Positions 47,272 through 56,099 of a stretch of DNA of 64,000 nucleotides are shown piece after piece. Each line of letters opens with the position of its first letter. Positions within the stretch are counted from its first letter, which is position 1. A program made the translations under genes and the position numbers. Below the pieces are notes generated by a model. That model worked only from the letters and a program-made list of their open reading frames with translations. It had not been told where the DNA came from and made no database searches. This DNA is from CAWCHZ01 sp963795555 (lineage in GTDB: Bacteria > Actinomycetota > Thermoleophilia > Solirubrobacterales > Solirubrobacteraceae): NCBI GenBank assembly GCA_963795555.1, contig CAWCHZ010000002.1, forward strand, positions 992,001-1,056,000, given 5' to 3'.

Positions 47272-48699
47272 ATGAGAATCGCGCGCGACCGCGCGAGCCT
47301 TGCGCTGGCCGGCGTGCTGGGCGTGGGCGCCGGCCTGCGGGCCTGGATGATCGCGACCTGGCATCCCGCTGTGGTCGGCTACCACGACGCGGTCTTCTAC
47401 GTCGACATCGCTCACGGCCCGCTGTTCGCCGACCCGCTGCATCCGGCTGGCTACCCACTGCTGCTGCGCGCGCTGCATGTCCTCAGCGCAAGCGTCTGGC
47501 CGGTGCTCGTCCTCCAGCACCTGCTTGGGCTGGCGACCGCCGCGCTGCTCTACGCGCTGGTTCGCACGCTGACCGGGTCGCGCTGGCTGGGGCTGCTGCC
47601 GGCCACGGTGATCGCGCTCGACGGTCTGCAGATCGTCGTCGAGCACTCGCTGCTGTCGGACTCGCTGTTCACATTCCTGCTGGCGGCCGGGCTCTACGCC
47701 GTCGCCCGCGCCGGGGCCGGAGGGATCGGCTGGGCGCTGGGCGCCGGGGCGCTGCTCGCCGCGGCGGGGCTCACGCGCACGGTCGGCCTCGTGGCGATCC
47801 CGCTTGCGACGATCGCGCTGTTGCCGGCGGTATCCGGCACATGGCGCTCGCGGGCCATGCGCGCCGGCGCGCTGCTCGCCGTCGCGGCGGCGTTGGTCGG
47901 CGCATATCTCGGCGCGCAAGCGGCCCAGACGGGATCGGCTTCGCTCTCACGCGACTCGGGCTGGGTGCTCTACTCGCGCGTGGCGCCGTTCGCCGATTGC
48001 TCCAAGTTCACGCCGCCAGCGGGCACCGCCGGGCTCTGCGAGCGCACGCCACCCGCGGCGCGTCCGGGAACCGACTTCTACATGTGGGATGCCTCGCCCG
48101 CCTGGCGGGTCTTCGGCGGCCAGCCGCACGGCAACGCCAAGCTCGGCGCGTTCGCGCGTGCCGCGATCGCGCACCAACCCGGCGACTATCTCGCGGCGGT
48201 CGCGCACGACTTCATTCGCTACATCGCTCCCGGCGGATACCAGCGCCCGCGCGCGGGACAGACGCCCGCGCAGTTCATGGCGCTCAGCACCAACACCACC
48301 CAGGAGGCCGTCGTCGCGCGCGGCATCGGCAGCTACTACCCGGGCCTGCGTGCGACCAGCCAGAGCCACGCGCGACTGACGTCCTGGTACGTGCGCACGT
48401 TCGCGGCGCAGGGCGTGCCGATGGCCATCCTGCTCGCGCTCGCCATCGTGGCACCGCTGCTCGTCGCGCACGGGCGGCGGACGATGCCCACGCTGCTCAC
48501 GCTGCTCGCGCTCGCGCTGCTGATCGTGCCGGTGGCCACGCAGGTCTATGACGCCCGCTACGCCGTCGGCGCGCTCGGGCCATTGAGCGTCGCGGCGGCG
48601 CTGACGCTCCACGGCGCCCGCCAGCGGCTCGCGCGCCGTCGCATCGCCCGCGCACGGACGGGATGGCGCACCTCGGCAACGGCCCACGTCGACCGGTAG
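47272..48699 (+). CDS. Polytopic membrane protein, GT39/ArnT-like
   Basis: 475 residues, about 10 hydrophobic helices. The N-terminal loop VVGYHDAVFYVDIAHGPLFADPLHPAGYPLLLRAL has the acidic pair and H-P-x-G-Y-P pattern of dolichyl/polyprenyl-phosphate mannosyltransferase-like enzymes (GT-C fold). A large outside loop (about 225-345) follows helix 7. It may transfer sugars from a lipid carrier. The exact function is unknown. Confidence 0.68.
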   Translation: MRIARDRASLALAGVLGVGAGLRAWMIATWHPAVVGYHDAVFYVDIAHGPLFADPLHPAGYPLLLRALHVLSASVWPVLVLQHLLGLATAALLYALVRTLTGSRWLGLLPATVIALDGLQIVVEHSLLSDSLFTFLLAAGLYAVARAGAGGIGWALGAGALLAAAGLTRTVGLVAIPLATIALLPAVSGTWRSRAMRAGALLAVAAALVGAYLGAQAAQTGSASLSRDSGWVLYSRVAPFADCSKFTPPAGTAGLCERTPPAARPGTDFYMWDASPAWRVFGGQPHGNAKLGAFARAAIAHQPGDYLAAVAHDFIRYIAPGGYQRPRAGQTPAQFMALSTNTTQEAVVARGIGSYYPGLRATSQSHARLTSWYVRTFAAQGVPMAILLALAIVAPLLVAHGRRTMPTLLTLLALALLIVPVATQVYDARYAVGALGPLSVAAALTLHGARQRLARRRIARARTGWRTSATAHVDR

Positions 48700-48708
48700 C
48701 GGCGCGAT

Positions 48709-49929
48709 ATGGCGAGCTCGACCGGCAGGGGCGCTGGTGGCAGCGACTTGCCCGCGAGCGAGCACGTCGCCGTGCTGACGCCGCCGCCCCCGCTGCGGGA
48801 GATCGCCCGCGAGTGGGGCCGCATCGGCTGCATCGGCTTCGGCGGGCCACCCGCTCACATCGCGCTGCTGCGCAGGCTGTGCGTCGAGGACCGTCGCTGG
48901 CTGGCTCCCGAGCAGCTCGAGCGGGCGATCGCCGCCACCAGCCTGCTGCCCGGTCCGGCCTCGACGCAGCTCGCGATCTACTGCGCCTGGCGGCTGCGGG
49001 GGCGGATCGGCGCGCTCGTCGGTGGCGTCTGCTTCATCGTGCCGGGGCTGATCGTGATCCTCGGGCTGGCGGCCGCGTTCCTGGCATCGGCGCCCCCGAC
49101 GTGGCTGCGCGGCGCGGGCGCCGGCGCCGGGGCGGCTGTCGCCGCCGTCGCCGTCAACGCCGGGCTCGGCCTCGCTCCGAGCGCCTGGCGGCGTGCCAGC
49201 TCGGTGCAGCGACCGCGCGTCGCCGTCTACGCGCTCGCCGGCGCGCTCGCGGCGGCGTTAGTCGGGCCCTGGCTGGCCCTCGTGCTGGTGGCGGCAGGGC
49301 TGCTCGAGCTGGCCTGGTCGGGCCGCGACCAGGCCAGCTCGGAGGGGCTGCGGCTGCACGCCTGGCCGGCGGTCGTTGCCGGCGCGGCAACGGCGGGGGG
49401 GATCGGCGCGCTGGCCTGGACCGCGTTCAAGGTTGGTGCCCTGTCGTTCGGCGGCGGCTTCGTGATCATCCCGCTGATGCAGGCCGATGCCCTCCACAAC
49501 CACTGGATGACCGGCACGCAGTTTCTCAACGCGGTCGCGCTGGGGCAGGTCACCCCGGGGCCGGTCGTGCAGACCGTCGCGGTCGTCGGCTACGCGGCCG
49601 CCGGCGTCGGCGGCGGGCTGCTCGCTTCGCTGGTTGCCTTCTCACCATCGTTCGCGTTCGTGCTGGTTGGAGCCGAGCGCTTCGAGCGTCTGGTGGCGAG
49701 CGAGCGCGCTCGCGCCTTCCTGCGCGGCGCCGGGCCGGCGGCGATCGGCGCGATCATCGGCGCGGCGATCCCCCTGGCGCGCGCACTGGCCGAGACCTGG
49801 CAGCTTGGGGTCCTGGCCGCCGCGGCGGTTGCGCTGCTGCTGTTACGGCGTGGCGTCGTGACAACGCTGTTGACCGCGGCGGTCGTGGGCCTGATCGCCG
49901 CGCTGCTCGGCGCGCCGTTGCCACGCTGA
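48709..49929 (+). CDS. chrA: Chromate transporter (two-domain ChrA)
   Basis: A 406-residue protein with two homologous halves: GCIGFGGPPAHIALLRR...LLPGPASTQLAIYC and VGALSFGGGFVIIPLMQ...GQVTPGPVVQTVAVVGY. The FGG-P and PGP motifs identify CHR transporters, which export chromate or other anions. Its first 25 residues are an extra Gly/Ser stretch that partly repeats the end of the gene before it (TCGACCGG-AG-GGCGC, 29-bp period). Confidence 0.87.
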   Translation: MASSTGRGAGGSDLPASEHVAVLTPPPPLREIAREWGRIGCIGFGGPPAHIALLRRLCVEDRRWLAPEQLERAIAATSLLPGPASTQLAIYCAWRLRGRIGALVGGVCFIVPGLIVILGLAAAFLASAPPTWLRGAGAGAGAAVAAVAVNAGLGLAPSAWRRASSVQRPRVAVYALAGALAAALVGPWLALVLVAAGLLELAWSGRDQASSEGLRLHAWPAVVAGAATAGGIGALAWTAFKVGALSFGGGFVIIPLMQADALHNHWMTGTQFLNAVALGQVTPGPVVQTVAVVGYAAAGVGGGLLASLVAFSPSFAFVLVGAERFERLVASERARAFLRGAGPAAIGAIIGAAIPLARALAETWQLGVLAAAAVALLLLRRGVVTTLLTAAVVGLIAALLGAPLPR

Positions 49930-50121
49930 GCGGCCATCGCCGCTCGAGCGTCCGAGACGGTGGCGCGGGAGGATCCGCCCATTGCAGTTATGACGAATCT
50001 GGTAGTTTGTGCGCTGATCTGAGCTCGCATCGCTGTTCCAAGGCAGCGCTCGCATAACAAATTGCGAAGCCATAGGAGGAACCGTTCTGCTTGGCACCCC
50101 ACCGCGTGAACGCGCGTCATC
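49930..50121. other. Intergenic region before the secreted-protein locus
   Basis: AT content rises at 49980-50020 (TTGCAG at 49983, TAGTTT about 15 bp later), a possible promoter. GGAGG at 50074 is too far from the next ATG to be its ribosome-binding site. No gene is seen. Confidence 0.35.
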
Positions 50122-50403
50122 ATGCGACGGTATGTAGCAAGCGCGGCTCTGCTGATTTTTGTCCTGGCGACTCTGCTTGCTGCAGGGTTGGCCTTGGCGG
50201 CCGGCAGTACGTCCTCTGCTGGCTACCGCTGCCAATCGCTGTCTAACCCTGTGGCAGCGCCTCCGCCACCAGTCCGGACGCCAACTGGATCCATAGTGCT
50301 GTCCCCCACCAGCGACAATCTGGTCCCTCTGTGCCCTAGCGGCCAGGTTCCCTATCCGGCGGCGACGGGAGGCGTTGGGATAAAGACATCCCACCGCGCT
50401 TAG
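50122..50403 (+). CDS. Short secreted protein, possibly the 5' part of a split neprosin-like gene
   Basis: 93 residues. MRRYVASAALLIFVLATLLAAGLALA is a clear signal peptide, followed by CQSLSN, a proline-rich linker and LCPSGQVPYP, a cysteine-proline element I would expect before a neprosin-type catalytic domain. It stops 32 bases before the next frame. Either it is a separate small secreted protein or the gene is broken by a frameshift near 50390. Confidence 0.5.
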   Translation: MRRYVASAALLIFVLATLLAAGLALAAGSTSSAGYRCQSLSNPVAAPPPPVRTPTGSIVLSPTSDNLVPLCPSGQVPYPAATGGVGIKTSHRA

Positions 50404-50435
50404 GATCGTTCGTCTCTATCCGTCTTTCGCTACGC

Positions 50436-51353
50436 GTGCGACGGCACGGCCGGATTCACCGGCGCAGCGTTTCCTTACAACCGACCAAGACGGTGCTGGC
50501 CGAGGCGATTCGCGCTATCGCCCTTCGCGCCCAAAAGGTGACACTCACCGGAGGCCGCTGTCGTTTGCGTAACCATCGCGGCAAGAAGGCCGAGCGATGC
50601 CTTCCACTGGCTCGACTCGCTCGCATTCCGGTGAACAGCGTCTGGTACTCCTACGCGATTGCCAGCCAGTCACCATCGGGTGGCGCTGTCAGCTTGGTGG
50701 TGCTGACCCAGACTAACCAGCAACCTAGTGTTTGGACCGCAGGCTCACACAGCATCGGACAACTATGGGACGTGGACTACGGCACGCCGAATGGACAGCC
50801 TTCGACCGCGGAGACCGGGTGGATCGAGGCGCCGGGGCAGTATCCCGACGTTCAAACCCACCTGTTCGCCGCCATGTCTGACTGCGGCGTATATCCAGGA
50901 GGCGGTGGTTACGTCGGGCTAAACGGCATCTCATGGGTGCAGGTCAGTCCATCCGTCTATCCAAACATGGTCATCACCCACGATGATACCTCGCATGTGT
51001 ACGCAGTTGAGGCATACCGAGGAAACATGTGGTTCGACTACGACGGCAACTGGTATGGGTATATCCCTGGGGGTGCCTGGGGATGCCATTTTCCACTGGG
51101 GACCTCGGTAGAATTCGGCGGCGAAGTCGAAACGCCTGAATACTCCACCTGCACGGATATGGGCAACTCGCTCTTCGGGACCCAGACAAACTCAGCCACG
51201 GTCGTCAACAGCAGTTACACGAGTCCATGCTACTCCGGCCTGACTACCTTGAGTTCCGCATATATGAGCGATCCAAGTCAGTACAATGACGGACAGTGGT
51301 ACCCAAATCCTGGCGCTTATTCCTTTCACTACGGCGGACCGGGGTGGTGTTGA
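50436..51353 (+). CDS. Neprosin-like domain protein, N-terminus uncertain
   Basis: 305 residues in the frame, without its own signal peptide. From about 60: VNSVWYSYAIASQ, HSIGQLWDVDYG, AETGWIEAPGQYPDVQTHLFAAMSDCGVYPGGGGYVGLNGISWVQVSP, WFDYDGNWYGYIPGGAWG and TSVEFGGEVETPEYSTCTDMGNSLFG. This pattern of GW...P...HLF...GYIP...GGE...MGNG resembles neprosin (PF03080) glutamic peptidases, with candidate glutamates in the GWIEAP and FGGEVE segments. Base and codon use are less GC-rich than neighbours, suggesting transfer. Confidence 0.55.
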   Translation: MRRHGRIHRRSVSLQPTKTVLAEAIRAIALRAQKVTLTGGRCRLRNHRGKKAERCLPLARLARIPVNSVWYSYAIASQSPSGGAVSLVVLTQTNQQPSVWTAGSHSIGQLWDVDYGTPNGQPSTAETGWIEAPGQYPDVQTHLFAAMSDCGVYPGGGGYVGLNGISWVQVSPSVYPNMVITHDDTSHVYAVEAYRGNMWFDYDGNWYGYIPGGAWGCHFPLGTSVEFGGEVETPEYSTCTDMGNSLFGTQTNSATVVNSSYTSPCYSGLTTLSSAYMSDPSQYNDGQWYPNPGAYSFHYGGPGWC

Positions 51354-51359
51354 GAGCAG

Positions 51360-52010
51360 GTGTTGCGTTGTATTAGAAATCGACGAGGCGATGTCCCGAC
51401 CAGTGAGACACGCAGCTTCCTGGTCCCCAGGCTGACGTATGCCAACGTCATCGCGACGCTCGCGCTGTTTATCAGCCTTGGTGGCGCGTCTTATGCCGCG
51501 GTCAGCCTGCGGCCCAACAGCGTCGGGTCGAGGCAGATTCAAAACGGCGCCGTGATCCTGCCCAAGCTTGGATTTGCGCTTGGCTCGAGCTCAGCCCAGG
51601 TGGCCGGGCCGCAGACCATAAGGGGATTCTCGTGCGGTGGCTCGGTTACGGGCGCAGCCCCGCCGTGCCCGCCGCCACCGTCGACGGCGTTGGCATCGAC
51701 GTCGATTCGCCTGTCGAGACGGGCGAACATCCTCGTGCTCGCCAGCACTGTGATCTCCGAGGCGTCAGCGAGCCCGGCCGGCACTAGCGTGCAGCTCCAT
51801 GTCGACGTGGACAACGGGCGCTTCAGCTCGCCTGGAGCCCCCTATAGCGTCACTGCGCTAGCGCCGGGTGAGGATGCTTCGGCCTTCCTCATCGCCATGG
51901 TGCCCGGCGTGCCCGCAGGACGCCACGCCGTGCACGTGATCGCCGTCGATGACGGCCCCAGCGTGGTGGCCAGCGGTACGCAGGTCAGCGCGGTCGCCCT
52001 CCCGCGCTGA
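51360..52010 (+). CDS. Secreted Thermoleophilia-type protein
   Basis: 216 residues. RLTYANVIATLALFISLGGASYAA is a signal-anchor segment that I recognise from a large family in Solirubrobacterales. SLRPNSVGSRQIQNGAVILPKL follows, as usual. The rest is a beta-rich domain (about 90-216) with no enzyme motif. The family role is unknown, possibly surface attachment. GTG 51360 start. Confidence 0.7.
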   Translation: MLRCIRNRRGDVPTSETRSFLVPRLTYANVIATLALFISLGGASYAAVSLRPNSVGSRQIQNGAVILPKLGFALGSSSAQVAGPQTIRGFSCGGSVTGAAPPCPPPPSTALASTSIRLSRRANILVLASTVISEASASPAGTSVQLHVDVDNGRFSSPGAPYSVTALAPGEDASAFLIAMVPGVPAGRHAVHVIAVDDGPSVVASGTQVSAVALPR

Positions 52011-52024
52011 GGCCCCCGCCTCGA

Positions 52025-52106
52025 TGCGGGCGGAGGGACTCGAACCCCCACGGCTTGCGCCACTGGCTCCTAAGGCCAGCGTGTCTACCAATTCCACCAC
52101 GCCCGC
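52025..52106 (-). tRNA. tRNA-Leu (TAG)
   Basis: 82 nt on the minus strand: acceptor GCGGGCG/CGCCCGC with A discriminator, anticodon stem CTGGC/GCCAG around CTTAGGA, a class II variable arm (TGGCGCAAGCCG) and GGTTCGAGTCC T arm. Confidence 0.94.
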
Positions 52107-52151
52107 TGGTGCGTCGATGAGCCCCTAGCATTGCAGCACGCGCAGGACCCC

Positions 52152-52234
52152 GCCCGGGTGGTGGAACGGCAGACACGGCGGCCTCAAAAGCCGCTGCCCC
52201 CAGGGGCGTGTGGGTTCGAATCCCACCCCGGGCA
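52152..52234 (+). tRNA. tRNA-Leu (CAA)
   Basis: 83 nt: acceptor GCCCGGG/CCCGGGC with A discriminator, anticodon stem GCGGC/GCCGC around CTCAAAA, long variable arm (TGCCCCCAGGGGCG) and GGTTCGAATCC T arm. It is divergent from the other tRNA-Leu gene, 45 bp apart. Confidence 0.94.
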
Positions 52235-52309
52235 TGGCGGATTGGCCGAAGGGTCCTCCCCCTAGGCAACCAGTGGCTTCAGGCGCACCAGGTGCCGCAG
52301 CGCTGACGG

Positions 52310-53593
52310 TCAGCTGTGGTCGTCCACCGGCGCCGGAGCAGCCGGCAAGCGCCGGGTCCCCAACGTGCCGAGGACGTCCAGGCGCTCGGACAACGGCGCC
52401 TTGTAGGCCGCCGCCAGCAGCACAGCGAATCCCGCGCCGGCCAGACCCGTCGCCAGCAGGGAGTCACGGACGCCGATCGCCGCCGTCAGCGGACCAACCA
52501 GCAACAGCGACAGGGGCGCCAGGGCGAAGGAGGCCAGCCAGTCGACGGCGCCGACGCGGCCCAGCAGCTCCGCCGGGACGCGCCGCTGGACGATTGTCGT
52601 CCAGACGATCGCTCCGGCGGCGATGCCGGCTCCCCCGATCGTGCCCGCCAGCACCGCGAATGCGATGTTCGGCGCCATGCTGTAGCCGACGAGGCCGAGC
52701 CCGCCAAGTCCCCAGCAGCGCGCCATCCCCGGCAGCCCGAGCGGTCGCCTCACGACGGCGGCGCCACCGGCCAGTGCGCCGACTCCCCCACCGACCAGGA
52801 CGAGACTCAGGGCCCCCGCTCCACCGTGCAGCGTGTGGTGCACGAGATAGGGCACCAGCACCTCGAGCGGCCCGCTTATGCACAGCAGGATCACCGCGGT
52901 CATCGAGAGCGTGAGCCACAGCCAGCGCTGGTCGCGCACGAAGCGCCAGCCGTCGCGGACGTTGTCCGCAAGCGATGGCGTCGCGACAGTCGGCCGTTCG
53001 CAACCGGCGATCCGCGCGACCGCCGCGGCACAGAGCAGAAAGCTCAGCGCGTCGACCAGGAAGGCGACGCCGCTGCCCCCCGCGGTCACCAGCAGCGCGC
53101 CGAGCGCGGGGCCGGCCATCCGACCCAGCAGCGGGCGCATTGTCTGCCCGAGCGCGTTGGCCGCGACGCGCTGGTCGTCGGCAACCAGCCGCGGCATCAG
53201 CGCCGTCAGCACCGGCGACGCAAGCCCCTCGCCAATGCCGCTGATCGCCACGAGCACGATCAGCTCCCAGAGCCGCAGCAGGCCCGCCACGCCAAGGAGT
53301 CCCAGCAGCGCCATCGTCGTCGCACGCAACAGGTCGGCGCCGATCAGCACTCGGCGTGGGTCGGTGCGGTCGCAGATGGCGCCCGCGACGACCAGCGTCC
53401 CCAGCTGTGGGATCAGCAGCGCCAGAGCAACCATCGCCAGCGCCACCGGCCCGCCCGACAGGCCGAAGACGGCCCAGATCACCGCGATTGTGTAGACGCC
53501 GTCGCCGATCAGCGAGATGCTCGTCCCGGCCCAGAGCAGGGCGAAGCTGCGCTCCCGCAGGGGCGCACGCAGCGCCCGCCCCAGCGCCCTCAT
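52310..53593 (-). CDS. MFS transporter (MFS_3 / EntS-like)
   Basis: A 427-residue protein with 12 predicted helices. RSFALLWAGTSISLIGDGVYTIAVIWAVF is the typical start, AGAICDRTDPRRVLIGADLLRA the loop 2-3 motif, and ANALGQTMRPLLGRMAGPALGALL the mid-region of this family (macrolide or siderophore exporters). The substrate is unknown. Confidence 0.83.
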   Translation of the reverse strand: MRALGRALRAPLRERSFALLWAGTSISLIGDGVYTIAVIWAVFGLSGGPVALAMVALALLIPQLGTLVVAGAICDRTDPRRVLIGADLLRATTMALLGLLGVAGLLRLWELIVLVAISGIGEGLASPVLTALMPRLVADDQRVAANALGQTMRPLLGRMAGPALGALLVTAGGSGVAFLVDALSFLLCAAAVARIAGCERPTVATPSLADNVRDGWRFVRDQRWLWLTLSMTAVILLCISGPLEVLVPYLVHHTLHGGAGALSLVLVGGGVGALAGGAAVVRRPLGLPGMARCWGLGGLGLVGYSMAPNIAFAVLAGTIGGAGIAAGAIVWTTIVQRRVPAELLGRVGAVDWLASFALAPLSLLLVGPLTAAIGVRDSLLATGLAGAGFAVLLAAAYKAPLSERLDVLGTLGTRRLPAAPAPVDDHS

Positions 53594-53769
53594 CCTGCGG
53601 CGCTGAGCGAGCGCGAAGATGAACTCCAGCGCGGGCTCGGCATCGACGCCATTACCACGAAGACCCCCAGGCGATCAGGATGGTTTCAAGTAATTGCGAA
53701 CGCTACCCCCTTGATCGGCGGGTCCCCGCGGTGGGGCGACCGCCGCGGATCAGCCGGCGCGATCCGTCG

Positions 53770-54768
53770 CTAGCCGCGCTGGATCGGCCCCGTCTGGACG
53801 ACCTCGAACGCCGTCCCCGGCACGGTCTTGAGCTGGTCGAGGTCGCGGTCGCGCCAGCGTGGGTCGCTCGCGCCGGTGATGTACCAGCTGGTCCCGTTGT
53901 CGGCCACGATCATCCCGTAGCGCTTGAGCGCGATCAGGATCACGCGCGCCTCGCCGTGGAAGCGCGCGATGTCGTAGCTGGCCTTCAACCGCAGGCGCAG
54001 GCCCATTGGGGGCAGCGATGGATCGTTGCTGGAGGACGCGAAGTGCGTGGCGGGCAGCACGTAGCCGCGCTGGGTTCGCTCGACCGTGAAGCGCAGGGCG
54101 TGATCGATGCGGCCGGCGCGCACCTCGTCGTAGCGCGCGAGTCCCGGGAGGATCGGCAGCCCCGCAGCGTCAGCGGACGTCCAGCCGCGATGGCGCAGCC
54201 GGTTGGAGCGCAGGCTCCAGACCGCACCCGAGCCGGCGACCCAGCCTCCTCCCCGGCGGCGTGCGTCGAAGAGCTCATAGAGGCGGCAGGCGCCGCGCTG
54301 CACCACGATCAGATGCCGGTCGGAGCCCTGCTCGACGGGCGCGTCCAAGGGAACCGGATACGGTCCCGGATCGCTCTCATCGCCATAGGCGTCGAAGTGG
54401 ATGGGCACGCGCCGCTGCCGGCGTGGCACGACCGCGTAGGGGATCCCGTAGGCGCCGTGACCGCCGAAGTCGGCGTGCAGGAAGTGGTTCGAGCCCTGAT
54501 CGATCGCGGCTATGTAGCTGGCCGAGCGCAGGTCGACCGGCAGCCGCGACACGTCCTGGTTCCAGGCATTGGTCGCCGGGAAGACCGGACAGCCCCCGAC
54601 GCGCGGGCCCGCCGCCGGCGTGCGCGCATCCCCGGCAACTGTCCGCGCACGCCCGGCAAAGGGGGCGCCCAGTCCGAGCGGCGCTGCCACCAGCGCAAGC
54701 GCCACCACCGCCGCAAGCGCTAGCGCTGCCGCGAGCAGCGTTCGAAGCGAGCTCGCCGAGCCCAGCAC
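53770..54768 (-). CDS. Secreted conserved protein
   Basis: 332 residues from GTG 54768. SLRTLLAAALALAAVVALALVAAP is a signal anchor. CPVFPATNAWNQDVSRLPVD, HADFGGHGAYGIPYAVVP, YGDESDPGPYPVPLDAPVE, DRHLIVVQRGACRLYELFDA, GWTSADAAGLPILPGLARYDEV and ALKRYGMIVADNGTSWYITG are conserved blocks that I recognise from a family of secreted actinobacterial proteins without assigned function. The alternative longer frame reaches into the upstream region. Confidence 0.72.
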   Translation of the reverse strand: MLGSASSLRTLLAAALALAAVVALALVAAPLGLGAPFAGRARTVAGDARTPAAGPRVGGCPVFPATNAWNQDVSRLPVDLRSASYIAAIDQGSNHFLHADFGGHGAYGIPYAVVPRRQRRVPIHFDAYGDESDPGPYPVPLDAPVEQGSDRHLIVVQRGACRLYELFDARRRGGGWVAGSGAVWSLRSNRLRHRGWTSADAAGLPILPGLARYDEVRAGRIDHALRFTVERTQRGYVLPATHFASSSNDPSLPPMGLRLRLKASYDIARFHGEARVILIALKRYGMIVADNGTSWYITGASDPRWRDRDLDQLKTVPGTAFEVVQTGPIQRG

Positions 54769-54937
54769 GCCGCCAAGATAGCGATGCGATCGGGCGCCCC
54801 TTCGCGGGAGGGACGAATGTCCGAGTCGAGCTGGCCCGCCACCCGACGCGTCCGACGTGGGGCCAATGTCCGAGGCGAGCTGGCGCACGCCCGCCGTGCC
54901 GCGCCTATGCTCGACGTAGTCGTCGAGAGGAGCCACC
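54769..54937. other. Intergenic region with a 48-bp spaced repeat
   Basis: AATGTCCGAG(T/G)CGAGCTGG occurs at 54815 and 54863, just upstream of the F420-dependent enzyme gene. The GAGAGGAG before GTG 54938 is its ribosome-binding site. It also holds the promoter of the divergent secreted-protein gene. Confidence 0.5.
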
Positions 54938-55336
54938 GTGGCCGGAAGAATCGAAGGACGCGTCCGCGAGCTGCTCGAGCAGCCCAATTTCGCGCATGTG
55001 GTCACCACCGGGCCCAACGGTCCCCATGCCGTGGTCGTTTGGGTCGATGCGGATGCCGACAGCGTCGTGCTCAACAGCGCCGAGGGACGCGCCTGGCCAC
55101 GCAACCTCAATCAGAACCGCGAGACGACGATAACCGTCGCCGACAAGGACAACCCCTACGAGTACGTCGCGATCGTCGGGCATCTGCGCGAAGCCACCCA
55201 CGAGCACGCCGACGAGCACATCGACGCGCTCGCGAAGAAGTACCTCAACAAGGACACCTATCCGTTCAGGGCCCCCGGCGAGCAGCGGGTCATCCTGCGC
55301 ATCGAGCCCGACCGGGTACGCCACGTGGCGCAGTAG
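54938..55336 (+). CDS. F420-dependent oxidoreductase of the PPOX/FDOR-B class
   Basis: A 132-residue split-barrel flavin/deazaflavin protein. LLEQPNFAHVVTTGPNGPHAVVVWVD, RAWPRNLNQNRETTITVAD and EYVAIVGHLREATHEHADEHIDALAKKYL are the conserved parts of PPOX-class F420 enzymes. The F420 synthesis genes next door support the cofactor. GTG start with a good GAGAGGAG box. Confidence 0.83.
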   Translation: MAGRIEGRVRELLEQPNFAHVVTTGPNGPHAVVVWVDADADSVVLNSAEGRAWPRNLNQNRETTITVADKDNPYEYVAIVGHLREATHEHADEHIDALAKKYLNKDTYPFRAPGEQRVILRIEPDRVRHVAQ

Positions 55337-55403
55337 CCCGGGAGCGCATCCGGCACCCGGGCCAGCCAGCCACGCCACGCGTCAGCCCATATACTCGCGC
55401 CCC

Positions 55404-56099
55404 GTGGCGCCCGAGTCTCCCACCGTCGCGATCGTCGGCGGCACCGGGGACCTCGGATTCGGGATGGCGCTGCGACTGACCGCCCGGGGGGTCGGGGTGG
55501 TCATCGGCTCCCGTGACGCCGAGCGGGCCGCCCAGGCCGCCGAGCGCGTCCGCCAGCAGGTCCCCGACGCCGACGTCGACGGGGCCGTCAACGCCGAGGC
55601 GGTCCAGCAGACATCGACGGTGATGCTGTGCGTGCCGTTCGCCAGCCAGGCGGCGAACCTCAAGGCGCTCAAGCCGACGCTCGCGCCGGGCACGCTGCTG
55701 ATCGATGCCACGGTGCCACTGGCGACGGCGATGGGGGGCCTGCCCACGCGGACGCTGGGCGTCTGGCAAGGATCGGCCGCGCAGGCGGCGCAATCGCTCG
55801 CGCCCGAAGGCGTGCGCGTGGTGTCAGCCCTGCACACCGTCAGCGCCGCATCGCTCAGCGACCTCGATCATCAACTTGACGAGGACGTGCTGATCTGCGG
55901 CGACCGCCGCGAGGACAAGCGCGCGGCGGCGCAGCTGATCGAACGCGTCCCCGGGTTGCGCTGCGTCGACGCCGGTCGTCTGGAGATGGCGCGCATCTGC
56001 GAGCAGCTGACCGCGCTGCTGATCGGCATCAACGGTCGCTACAAGACCCATGCCGGCATCCGCGTGACCGGGCTGCCCGGCGACTATTGGGCCAGCTGA
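55404..56099 (+). CDS. npdG: F420:NADP+ oxidoreductase
   Basis: A 231-residue Rossmann protein that exchanges hydride between NADP(H) and F420. VAIVGGTGDLGFGMALRLTARGVGVVIGSRD contains the NADP loop (SRD for the phosphate), and VMLCVPFASQAANLKAL, LIDATVPLATAMGG, VVSALHTVSAASL and GLRCVDAGRLEMARICEQLTALLIGINGRYKTHAGIRVTGLP are NpdG motifs. GTG start 55404. Overlaps cofD by 13 bases. Confidence 0.9.
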   Translation: MAPESPTVAIVGGTGDLGFGMALRLTARGVGVVIGSRDAERAAQAAERVRQQVPDADVDGAVNAEAVQQTSTVMLCVPFASQAANLKALKPTLAPGTLLIDATVPLATAMGGLPTRTLGVWQGSAAQAAQSLAPEGVRVVSALHTVSAASLSDLDHQLDEDVLICGDRREDKRAAAQLIERVPGLRCVDAGRLEMARICEQLTALLIGINGRYKTHAGIRVTGLPGDYWAS

